NCBI GenBank assembly: GCA_023078555.1 | Contig: CM041202.1 | Location: 3,716,022-3,780,021 of the forward strand | DNA length: 64,000 nucleotides | Source of the DNA: Ulva prolifera | Taxonomy: Eukaryota; Chlorophyta; Ulvophyceae; Ulvales; Ulvaceae | Reading direction: 5' to 3' | Shown: in pieces, positions 1 through 9,703 of the stretch | Numbering within the stretch: position 1 is the first letter of the stretch | How the letters are laid out: every line of letters starts with the position of its first letter | Made by a program: the position numbers and the translations under genes | The notes under the pieces: generated by a model | The model's input: only the letters and a program-made list of their open reading frames with translations | Database searches by the model: none | Told to the model about the DNA's origin: nothing

Positions 1-2029
1 AGAGCACGAAGCCCGGGGAATCGTTCCTCCTCGCTGTCTGAAGGAATATGCGCCCACACCACGGCGTCGACTTGAACCGGCGTCCATACCGGACCTTTGT
101 ACTTTGCGAGCATGTGGCAGTGAGGGTTGCCACGCTTCTGCCATTCAATGACATCGAGGCCCCATTCCGCCTGGCCCGCATCGAATGGGATATAGGCGCC
201 GCTCTTTAGGTGCTTCCGGACTTCGGCTCGCAGTGCGTTGAAGATGCGCGCAATGAGCATGATGAGGTGAGGCAAGTGCGCGTCTTTGTGAAGCTTGTCA
301 CCGTAAGTCACTGTGAGGAAGATGATGTTCTCGATGCCGTAGAACGCTGCTGCTGTCATGATGTCTTGCATACGGGCATTGAAGTACCGTGGACCTACAA
401 ATGTTGGTATTTGTCAGCAACACAATTTGCGTGTAATTTCTGTAGACGGCAGTGGTGTACAATCAGCCGGTGCGCACCTCCGGCGTAACTTGCTGGGATG
501 TGGGAACCACCGCGTTGCTCTAGAAGGTTGTGGCCGCCGTAACCGTGGTCGACGTCTTCGAGCGTGTAGCTGCATGTGTCGATTGCGCTCATCGCGTTTC
601 GGAAATAATTGAGCAAGGAAGATTCGATGACATTCCACTTGAATAGCAGCCATTCTTGGACGAGCCGTGGGCTGAGGAGCCAGTGAAGCAAATCTTGCTG
701 GTGGAGCAACAGAAACAGAACCCATTTCCGCTGTGTCATCTTCTTCCCAGCTCTGGTTTGCATATCTTCTTGTGGGCACACGCCCCTCATGTCGGGAAAC
801 AGAACTAGGAACGCTAAGACATCGATTTCGGCGCCTCGCAGAGGACGACCTCGAGTTGGGTCGTCACGCGGCCACTTCAGCAACAGTAGCTCAGGCGGCA
901 GTTGATCCGGGTTGCCGGTGTGGTATACAGCTGATACTTCAGGGCCGCCGTCTCCGTACGCGAACCGCATCGCGACGCTGCTTTGCTGCATATGGTCACT
1001 CAGCTCGACTGCACGCTTCAGGCCGGCAGCCACGGGGTTCTTAGCGATAATGCTGCGGCACCTCTCTATCAACTCTGTAGGCGCGGCATCGGAAGGTTGA
1101 GGATCAGGGGTGTACCACCACTGATGCAACTCGCGATCCGCAGCTGTGGCGTCGCTGACCGATCGATCGAGTGTGCGCAGAAACGAGATGACTTGGCCTT
1201 GCAAGCTCAGTGTGCAAGGCGCTGTGGTGCGGTCATGGAAACCGCGACCGCCTTCAGTCAACGTAGGCACCTCCCATGTTGTCGCGAATGTACATGCGTG
1301 GTTCACTCTGCGAGCGTTGGCCGGCCACGTGGGGGTCGCCACTAGCTCTTCGAGGTCTGGAGGCGGTATTGGTAGGGGCGGCATGAATTGGCCGTCTCCA
1401 CAGCAAGGAGTCTTCAATGTACTGCCGGCTGCGCTGACGAGTTCGAAGTCGAACAGCATAGCATTGCAATGCTTGCAACGGCCGTTTGGAGCGCGTGGTC
1501 CGCTTGCTAGTTGAACGCGAAAAGGTGCTATAGTTGATTCTCTTCGCCGCATAGCAGCAGCGTTGCGGTGGCGATGCGCCTGCGCCTGGGGCGCGTCCCG
1601 TGTACGCAGGTCACGCTGGCGCTCGGCGTTTAGCTGACGGTGCACCTGGGCCTGCGGCGCGTCCCGTGCACGCAGTTCGCGTTGACGCTCGGCGTCAAGC
1701 TGGCGGTGCACCTGAGCCTGCGGTGCATCTTCTAAGCGTTGGCATCGTTGTATTTTAGCATTTGTTGCACGATGCTGAAGCGCCGATGGTGCATTGTCAA
1801 TACGCTGACGTTTCTTTCTTGCAGCATCTTGCATTCGGTAATATTCTTGATCTTGTTGTGTAGGGGGACAAAGTCGAGCTCGTTTAGCGGCAAGCTCGCG
1901 TTCATGTGCGCGATGTGCGCGATGTGTCATCTGCGCGTCTCTTCGCTTTGCGTTCGCGATCGAGTCTACGTTTCCGTTGTATAGGTGTTTCATCTGCAAT
2001 TTGAAGATTATATGACGCCGAATTCTCAA
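1..2029 (-). CDS. Helitron Rep/helicase, 5' part (cut by window edge)
   Basis: Rolling-circle transposase of a Helitron: it would nick DNA with an HUH endonuclease domain and unwind it with a helicase domain, which lies outside the window. The first exon (478-2029) begins with a very basic Arg/Gln-rich region holding three near-identical ~22-residue repeats (DAPQAQVHRQLDAERQ type, about 1550-1730). A zinc-like CKHC...CC motif and the Helitron_like_N block follow (LAFLVLFPDMRG and WNVIESSLLNYFRNA). After a GT-AG intron (395-477) the frame continues to the left edge with GGPRYFNARMQDI and the HUH motif NPHCHML preceded by VIEWQKRG, matching the family pattern EFQKRGLPHAHIL. The start is either the M at 2029 or MKHLYN near 1993. 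No stop interrupts the spliced frame in the window, so it could be functional if the missing part is intact. Confidence 0.85.
395..477 (-). other. GT-AG intron in the Helitron Rep gene
   Basis: On the minus strand the sequence reads GGAG|GTGCGCACC at the donor and ATTTGTAG|GTCCACGG at the acceptor, giving an 83-nt intron. Unspliced, the frame stops at a TAG formed by the acceptor itself. Spliced, it reads ASYAGG-PRYFNARMQDI, which restores the conserved Helitron block (LPSSFTGGPRYM...QDAM in relatives). The restored consensus is the main support. Confidence 0.75.
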
Positions 2030-2399
2030 TATATGAATGTACGCAGAAATTTTTGCTATATGATGCTTATGCTGATGCTTATATGTCTTTCGTTTCGAGG
2101 ATGTTGCATACCTGTTGATACCTGCTCGTTGTTGTCTGTATAGTTTTGTAACGAAAGTGTGGCATCTGAACCTGTATACCAGGCTAATGTATTGTATTCT
2201 ACTTTTATAGTTAATCGTTGTGTTTATGTGACGGCAAATGAGGTATGTTCTGGCGCACCTGTAGTTTGTTTGTTGGTTTTGTCTGCTTCTGGTTGCTTAT
2301 CTTTGCTACGTAAATTGTAAGCGTGCGACATTGCTACGCTAAGGCATATGCAAGCTATAGATAATGATGCTTAGATTTTCGTTCTTTAAGTAGTTCCGA
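2030..2399. other. Upstream region of the Helitron gene, no gene seen
   Basis: AT-richer than its neighbours, with no open frame of note. It lies immediately 5' of the minus-strand Rep gene and probably holds its promoter, but I could not identify a specific promoter element. Confidence 0.4.
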
Positions 2400-2639
2400 A
2401 GCGGCCTTGTCCGTGACGGAATTGTACAGCGAAGCACGTAGCTAGAGTACAACCTCGATAGAATTGCAACGACAACGAATCGAAGCATACATACTGCATA
2501 GAGCAATCAGAACGCCATGTTAATTTCTCATAGCTTGCTGTTGTTATTTCATATTGCTGCTCTAGTAGCAGTCGACGCTGTAGCGAAGCGCTGCAGCCTG
2601 CGTGGCCGCGGAAATGCAATGCATCTGTAACGCTTACGT

Positions 2640-5600
2640 ATACGTATGCGTGTTTCAGCGCGACGCTGAAGCTCGATGATATGGGCCTCTGTCGCGCCAA
2701 AAATGACGCTAGTGTACAGTATTTACTCTGTGATGTGTTGGCTAAGCTCAAAGCAGCCGCGTCCGCGGCGGAACGCTGCAGCTAGGCGTTGCTGGAAGTG
2801 CAACGAAGCCGCGGCGCTCCACCGCTGGACGCATGATGCTCGAAGCTCACTGCAATTTGTTACCGTTGCGTTGAATACGATTTTTATAACCTAAATACAG
2901 TATCTGCTGCTTTGGCAGCGCCTGAAGCGGCCGCGTCCGTGGCGGGGCGCCGCTGAAAATGTAGACAGCCAGTACACGTGGCCCGAAGGGGGGCCCGACG
3001 GGGGGCCTCATAGTCTTCGCCGCTTGAAAAACGTGATGCTCGAAGCCGACGCAAGTGAAGCGTGACACGCTGAAAACAATGCAAACGCTACACATAAGTT
3101 CTGGTATGCCTCGGCTGGCTCCGAAGCGGTCGCATCCGTGGCGGAGCGCTGCAGCCAGCGTGGCCAGAGGTGCAGCGCTCTGCTGCGCGATGCGTCATGC
3201 TCGAAGCTCGATGCAATTCGTTTCTGATGCACTAAACATGATGCATATAATTTAATTAGAATATGCGATGCCTCGGCTGCGTCAGAAGCCGCCGTACCGT
3301 GGCGGAGCGCCGCTGAAAGGCGCGTGGCCAGAGGTGCAGCGCAACTTCGGCGCCCTACAGCGCTGCAGACGCACGACGCGAACGCGAAGCGACCTGCGTC
3401 GCGGGGTTTCTGGAAGCAGATGCACAGACGCGAAGCCGACGCCGAGGCCCCGACGCGGAGGCGAGGCCGGAACAGAGCAGCCGCCGGACAACGGATACAT
3501 ACATACATACACAAGCGACGAGCCCCCCTTCGGGGGGCTCTTGCGCTTTGATACTCGAAGCTGCAGCATGAAGCTCGATGCTGGCGGAGCGCTGCAGCCA
3601 GCGTGGCCAGAGGTGCATCGCAGCTGCGGCGCTCTGCTGCTCGATGCAGGGTGCTCGACGCTCGATGCAAGCGATTTATGTCGCAGTAAATATAATGCAT
3701 AAGTTGTGTTCAGAATATGTGATATTTCAGCAGGGCTCGAAGAGGCCGCGTCCGTGGCGGAGCGCCGCTGAAAAGCTCGATAGCCAGTAGACGTGGCCCG
3801 AAGGGGGGCCCGAAGGAGGGCCTGTCGGTCCTCGACGCTTGAAAAACGTGATGCTTGAAGCCGACGCAAGCGATGCCTGACACGCTGAGAACAGTGCAAC
3901 TGCTACACATAAGTGCTGTGATGCTTAAGCTGGCTCCGAAGCGGTCGCATCCGTGGCGGAGCGCTGCAGCCAGCGTGGCCAGAGGTGCAGCGCTCTGCCG
4001 CGCGATGCGTCATGCTCGAAGCTCGATGCGAATCGTTTCTGATGCACTAAACATGATGCGTATATTTAAATTAAAATACGTGACGCCTCGATCGGGCCAG
4101 AAGCGGCCGCGTCCGTGGCGGAGCGCCGCTGAAAGCCGGGTGGCCAGAGGTGCAGCGCAACTTCGGCGCCCTACAGCGCTGCAGACGCACGACGCGAACG
4201 CGAAGCGACCTGCGTCGCGGTGTTTCTGGAAGCAGATGCACAGATGCGAAGCCGACGCCGAGGCCCCGACGCGGAGGCGAGGCCGGAATGGAGCAGCCGC
4301 CGGACAATGGATACATACATACATACACAAGCGACGAGCCCCCCTTCGGGGGGCTCTTGCGCTTTGATACTCGAAGCTGAAGCATGAAGCTCGATGCTGG
4401 CGGAGCGCTGCAGCCAGCGTGGCCAGAGGTGCATCGCAGCTGCGGCGCTCTGCTGCTCGATGCATGGTGCTCGACGCTCAATGCAAGCGATTTCTGTCGC
4501 AGTAAATATAATGCATAAGTTGTGTTCAGAATATGTGATATTTCAGCAGTGCTCGAAGCGGCCGCGTCCGTGGCGGAGCGCCGCTGAAAAGCTCGATAGC
4601 CAGTAGACGTGGCCCGAAGGGGGGCCCGAAGGGGGGCCTGATACGAGACGAAGGGGCGCCGCAGCTGCGATGCACCTCTGGCCACGCTGGCTGCAGCGCT
4701 CCGCCAGCATCGAGCTTCATGCTTCAGCTTCGAGTATCAAAGCGCAAGAGCCCCCCGAAGGGGGGCTTGTCGCTTGTGTATGTATGTATCTATGTATCCA
4801 TTGTCCGGCGGCTGCTCCGTTCCGGCCTCGCGTCCGCGTCGGGGCCTCGGCGTCGGCTTCGCATCGGTGCATCTGCTTCCAGAAACCCCGCGACGCAGGT
4901 CGCCTCGCGTTCGCGTCGTGCGTCTGCAGCGCTGTAGGGCGCCGAAGTTGCGCTGCACCTCTGGCCACGCGCCTTTCAGCGGCGCTCCGCCACGGATGCG
5001 GCGGCTTCTGGCGCAGCCGAGGCATCGCATATTCTAATTAAATTAAAAGCATCGTATTTACTGCATCAGAAACGATTCGCATCGAGCTTCGAGCATGACG
5101 CATCGCGCAGCAGAGCGCTGCACCTCTGGCCACGCTGGCTGCAGCGCTCCGCCACGGATGCGACCGCTTCGGAGCCAGCCGAGGCATACCAGAACTTATG
5201 TGTAGCGTTTGCATTGTTTTCAGCGTGTCACGCTTCACTTGCGTCGGCTTCGAGCATCACGTTTTTCAAGCGGCGAAGACTATGAGGCCCCCCGTCGGGC
5301 CCCCCTTCGGGCCACGTGTACTGGCTGTCTACATTTTCAGCGGCGCCCCGCCACGGACGCGGCCGCTTCAGGCGCTGCCAAAGCATCAGATACTGTATTT
5401 AGGTTATAATAATCGTATTCAACGCAACGGTAACAAATTGCAGTGAGCTTCGAGCATCATGCGTCCAGCGGTGGAGCGCCGCGGCTTCGTTGCACTTCCA
5501 GCAACGCCTAGCTGCAGCGTTCCGCCGCGGACGCGGCTGCTTTGAGCTTAGCCAAAACATCACAGAGCAAATACTGTACACTAGCGTCATTTTTGGCGCG

Positions 5601-5653
5601 ACAGAGGCCCATTTCATCGAGCTGCAGCGTCGCGCTGAAACACGCATACGTAT
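2640..5653. repeat. Large inverted repeat (arms ~2640-3560 and ~4733-5653)
   Basis: Segments 2847-3095 and 5198-5446, 3055-3255 and 5038-5238, and 3268-3560 and about 4733-5025 are near-identical in opposite orientation. All share one symmetry centre near 4146.5. A second inverted pair (about 4082-4460 and 4650-5030) centres near 4556. The arms end near the ACGTATGCGTG/CACGCATACGT motifs at about 2640 and 5650. Confidence 0.85.
3520..3540. other. Perfect G/C hairpin repeated through the array
   Basis: A 9-bp perfect stem, GAGCCCCCC / GGGGGGCTC, around a TTC loop. The same or a slightly changed hairpin recurs at about 4334-4354, 4749-4769 and 6509-6528. A second hairpin class (GGCCCGAAGGGGGGCC) occurs near 2975, 3795 and 4610. 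Function is unknown; the recurrence shows it is part of the repeat unit. Confidence 0.6.
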
Positions 5654-6534
5654 ACGTAAGTGTTTCATAAGTGTTATATTCAGCATCACTGTATCATAAG
5701 TATTATATTCAGCATCACTGTATGTATGTATCCATTGTCCGGCGGCTGCTCCATTCCGGCCTCGCGTCCGCGTCGGGGCCTCGGCGTCGGCTTCGCATCG
5801 GTGCATCTGCTTCCAGAAACACCGCGACGCAGGTCGCTTCGCGTTCGCGTCGTGCGTCTGCAGCGCTGTAGGGCGCCGAAGTTGCGCTGCACCTCTGGCC
5901 ACGCGCCTTTCAGCGGCGCTCCGCCACGGACGCGGCCGCTTCTGGTTCGACCGAGGCATCGCATGTTCTAATTAAATGTTCTAATTATATACTTCATATT
6001 TAGTGCATCAGAAACGATTCGCATCGAGCTTCGAGCATGACGCATCGCGCGGCAGAGCGCTGCACCTCTGGCCACGCTGGCTGCAGCGCTCCGCCACGGA
6101 TGCGACCGCTTCGGAGCCAGCCGAGGCATCACAGCACTTATGTGCAACATGTACATCGTTTTCAGCGTGTCAGGCATCACTTGCATCGGCTTCAAGCATC
6201 AATCTTCTCAAGCGTCGAAGACCGACAGGCCCCCCTTGGGGGCCCCGTTCGGGCCACGTCTACTGACTATCGAGCTTTTCAGCGGCGCTACGCCAAGGAC
6301 GCGGCCGCTTCGAGCACTGCTGAAATATCACTTATTCTGAACACAACTTGCATTAAATTTTCTGCGACAGAAATCGCTTGCATTGAGCGTCGAGCACCGT
6401 GCATCGAGTAGCAGGGCGCCGCAGCTGCGATGCACCTCTGGCCACGCTGGCTGCAGCGCTCCGCCAGCATCGAGCTTCATGCTTCAGCTTCAAGTATCAA
6501 AGCGCAAGAGCCCCCCAAGGGGGGCTCGTCGCTT

Positions 6535-6557
6535 GTATATATATATATATATATATA
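6535..6557. repeat. (TA)n microsatellite at the right edge of the array
   Basis: About 11 TA units directly follow the last CTTG of the inverted array unit. In the equivalent place other units have CATACATACATA, so this may be a diverged or expanded form of that segment. Confidence 0.8.
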
Positions 6558-6560
6558 CAT

Positions 6561-7110
6561 GCTGCTTGATGACGTCACCTACGGTCTCTGCGAACAAGCA
6601 AGTGAAGACATCGCAGCCATAGGTACTCCGCTGCTCTGGAACACCTATCACCTGCACACCCCACCTATGGTTGTGGGTTGAGCCTGTGGCTGGCAGGGCA
6701 TGCCCGCCACACTGTGATGCGCCGCGGGCAGAATGCGGCTGGGGTTATGGAGCGCGTTTGCAACCGTTTATACAGTCATGGTGTTGTGCGTCCCCGGGAC
6801 GCTGTTCGCCAGTAAGCACAACCCGTAATGTGGCCGGTCTCATTGCTCCCGCCCGCCCCATGCGTCCTGAGTTGGACACATTCCGATGCACACGGCCTTA
6901 GATGCACGACTTCATGTGAGTTGGTCTTAATGCATTGTGACGATGGCTTGACTCTGCCCGTATGTGCGGCGCGAGCGCCACGTGTGAGTGTTTCGTCGGA
7001 TGCTGACATGGCGATCTTCAGTAGGGTCTTATCATAATACTTGGATCTGATCATATACAAATGCATCTGGGCGGACACATGTATATCATGGCGCAATGCA
7101 AGTCCAAAGC
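6561..7110. other. Non-coding stretch with a short dispersed repeat
   Basis: No convincing gene. Positions 6785-6903 resemble 62545-62656 (shared GCGTCC..GACGCT.TTCGCCA, CCCCATGCGTCCT and CACGGCCTTA). In the second location this block lies just upstream of a Harbinger-like transposase frame and ends at CGGCCTTA, which would fit a TTA/TAA target site, so this copy may be the end of a related non-autonomous element. Confidence 0.4.
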
Positions 7111-7118
7111 ATTGTGAC

Positions 7119-7976
7119 TAGGGCTGCAAATTACAAGTTAAGCCTGTCAAAAGCTTAATTTGGAGTAAATTGAGCCCTTTTAATTAACCCTTAAGTGTGT
7201 TTTGGACGAATGACTTGGCCAAGTTAATATGTAACTTGCTTCAAGTTAAATGCTAAACTTGTAACTTGAAAATCTGATTTGCGGGCTGTTTAAACCACAT
7301 AACTTGGCGTGCTGCCCTCGTCGCTGCCGAGGCACGCCTCATGAAAGCAAATCTATGAACGGCTGCTTGATGCAGCATGGGTACATGAATTTGCGTGTTC
7401 AGAGTGGCTAGATACAGGCTGTCTCTGTCACTTCTTTGTCTCACTACCTCCAAGACTCTGCCACCAGACACCTTCCGCTTGCGCATCATAATAATTCCGA
7501 TGCCTAATTGTAAGCGTGCTAGAAAGCCAGTTGCGTGTAACGAGTGCTCTGAGGAAGGTGTATATGTACGAACGGTTGTGATGTAACTGCTGTTTGCGTG
7601 CATGTCTCAATTGTGTTACCCATCTAGGCAAGCATATCGTATGGGTGTGATATCGAAGTTGCATGCACTATCACAAAACTGCATTGGAGATGTATAGATA
7701 CATGTGCTGCCACTGTCAGCATCATCTTGACAGCCTTGGCTGCCAAGGCTGCAGCTAGACACACGTGCACATGTCCTGCAAGTTAAAATTAATCTGTTAA
7801 AAACCCTTAATGCAATGCCAGGAACACAGGTTAAGGCCCTTTAAAAACCCTTAATTTGACGATTTTGCAATCGAGTAAGTTACACGAAAAATGACCTTTA
7901 ATTAAGTGTTCTTAATTAACCCTTAATTGCAACTTAAGTTAACTTACGAATTCGGGCGCCTTAATTTGCAGCCCTA
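7119..7976. mobile_element. Non-autonomous hAT-type element (MITE), 858 bp
   Basis: The ends are perfect 15-bp inverted repeats TAGGGCTGCAAATTA. They are flanked by a perfect 8-bp target duplication ATTGTGAC (7111-7118 and 7977-7984). The TIR start TAGGG fits the hAT end pattern YARNG, and 8-bp TSDs are typical of that superfamily. Both subterminal regions are rich in CCCTTAA/TTAAGGG motifs, as expected for transposase-binding repeats. No transposase frame is present; the short internal frames (for example 7253-7603 minus) resemble nothing I know. It sits within an old LTR remnant also seen near 45.3 kb. Confidence 0.9.
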
Positions 7977-8003
7977 ATTGTGACCACCGGTCTGCGCCAG
8001 TGT

Positions 8004-8281
8004 TGTTGTGAAAGTGCCTCGTAGCGCACAAGGCATGTGCACATGCGGATGCACGCACGGGGTGACACGTGGCAGTCACCAGCCCGCGAATGAGAAGACA
8101 CATTCCAGCTCTTTGTATAGGTCGAACAAGGTCATGGCTCAAGTATCTGACTCAGATCCTGACCATGCAGGTGTGATCCCAGATCTCAGGCGTCATGTGC
8201 TAAGTACTCCGCACACATACTTAACATTTCGCCCAACTTAACTTACGGTATGACGCTTCCACTCACGCTTGCATTTGAACA
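8004..8281 (-). mobile_element. Solo LTR, family S, copy 1
   Basis: A 278-bp sequence reading TGTTCAAATGCAAGCG ... GCACTTTCACAACA on the minus strand, with TG...CA ends and a perfect 5-bp TSD AGTGT on both sides (7999-8003 and 8282-8286). Related copies lie at 20220-20436, 49199-49431 and 58980-59257. No internal region or coding sequence is attached, which fits LTR-LTR recombination. Confidence 0.88.
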
Positions 8282-8286
8282 AGTGT

Positions 8287-8631
8287 GAGATACTATCTCA
8301 TGATTATCCTTCCACAACAAGCAACACCCCAATGCCCACAAGAGATTTCAAGACCTCGCGGGAGGCTGCACCCCAATCCGAACAAAGATCAACGTGTAGC
8401 ACGATCCCACACTTCTACAGAGCTATCAGTAGGGATGACACCGCATACTAAGGAAGGCCATGGTATGGGTTCCTAAGTTCCAAGTGTTTGCCGTGATCGC
8501 CACATTTAAAATATATTTGGCCGATCGGGGCACACCGGTTACGGGAATTCCATTGTGTACCGTGTTATTACCCTTGTCTTTTTCCTTCTTGGCGACTACG
8601 TACTCTTGCTCCCTGCGCCGAGAACCGATTA
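8287..8631. other. No gene seen
   Basis: The stretch begins with GAGATACTATCTCA, the palindromic start of an old gypsy-1-like LTR (compare 45315-45335 and 60160-60185). The rest has no recognisable coding or structural feature. Confidence 0.4.
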
Positions 8632-8656
8632 GTCAATGTGAAGACGATGGTCAGAC

Positions 8657-9525
8657 TGTTGTGAGACGAACATCTCACACTGGCGCTCAGAAAATATCAG
8701 CCACAAACATGTGTTGTCACTCGCTGACTCGGATGCATGCATGCTCGCTGACGCGACCCTTGCATGTCCAAGTACAACCCACAATGTACACTCCAAATGC
8801 GTGTCAGACAAATACATGAAGTTCGGGCAACACCGTTCATCACAATACGTTTGGTCGCAACTCGAACACTGCACCAGGCTCAAAGCATTCGGGGCAACCT
8901 TGAACGCTGCGACATGAACAGTCACGCGCTTGACGCGTCTACAGCCAGCTCAGCGGCGCACACCACGTCCATCAACACAATAATCACGGACGATGACACC
9001 TATCTGTCCTCCTATAGGTATACCGAGATGCTGCACAACCAGCACTCGCACCGAGCCATCAGCGCCCCACGCGCCTGCAACCATGCCACGCCACATCGGG
9101 CTTAGGGTGCATCCTACATGGGCGCATGCATACACCGCTGCTCACACGTCCAGCGCGGGCACTCCGTAATATCAACGCAGCGCCTGCTCTGATGAATATC
9201 AACCACAACATGCAGATTTCCCTCGCATATTCGGGATCTCTGGTGGGTGCTCGCGATTGCGCGGCATCTCGGCGAGGCCAGCCAAGCAGGGGGTCGTCCT
9301 GGGCGCGTCACGAGTATTTATACCTGCGCTTGCTGGGTCTGGACACATTTTCTTCCGTCCAGATGGGGTGCCATCTATTTCTGCATACTGCTTACACGCT
9401 GTCGTAGCATATTGCGTATTTTCTGCTTGTCACACTGTCGGCAAAGGTCTTCGCACCGCGACGAAAGCCCATCACTGCGCTACATCCGGAGGTAACAAGC
9501 CCCCACGGAGCTCCGCTCCTAGACA
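8657..9525 (+). repeat. 5' LTR of gypsy-1
   Basis: Starts TGTTGTGAGACGAAC and ends CTCCTAGACA. A TATA-like TATTTATA lies at 9315-9322, in a sensible place for the U3 promoter. It differs from the 3' LTR by scattered substitutions and an 8-bp insertion near 9018. Confidence 0.93.
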
Positions 9526-9539
9526 GGTATCAATTTGCT
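9526..9539 (+). promoter_or_regulatory. Primer-binding-site-like sequence of gypsy-1
   Basis: GGTATCAATTTGCT follows the LTR end directly. GGTATC(A) matches the start of the usual initiator-tRNA-Met PBS (TGGTATCAGAGC), but the match stops after seven bases. The TRIM at 53.8 kb has GGTATCGATGAGCA in the same place. Confidence 0.5.
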
Positions 9540-9631
9540 AAAATTCTCCTGACCTGAACATACGAATTTCTGCAGACAGAACAGCGCTGGCGCCACCATG
9601 GTCGAACCAGACATCCCGATTGCACCCGAAT

Positions 9632-9668
<37 letters not shown>
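9632..9668 (+). repeat. Poly-G tract of 37 bases
   Basis: An uninterrupted run of G lies 35 bp upstream of the probable gag start. Read in frame it would add about twelve glycines after MHPN. It could be hypervariable or a sequencing/assembly error. Confidence 0.9.
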
Positions 9669-9669
<1 letters not shown>

Positions 9670-9703
9670 GAATCAGTCCTTGTGTGATCCCAGGGATTCG
9701 AAC

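Larger units (their letters stand above)
2400..6560. repeat. GC-rich higher-order repeat array with head-to-head inversion
   Basis: About 4.1 kb of GC-rich modules, each carrying a core close to CCGTGGCGGAGCGC followed either by a GCTGAAA tail or by GCAGCCAGCGTGGCCAGAG, separated by AT-rich linkers. Modules form a higher-order unit of about 814 bp: 3324-3551 recurs at 4138-4365 in the same orientation, and 5715-6560 is an inverted copy of about 3513-4325. Plus-oriented units fill about 2640-4640 and minus-oriented units 4650-6560. Many open frames occur on both strands, but they follow the repeat symmetry and resemble no protein, so I treat the array as non-coding. Confidence 0.85.

Noticed and set aside
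2847..6470. Dozens of 60-230 aa open frames rich in Arg/Ala/Ser in the GC-rich array
   Set aside because: They recur on both strands following the repeat symmetry, change frame between copies and show no domain; GC bias explains their openness.
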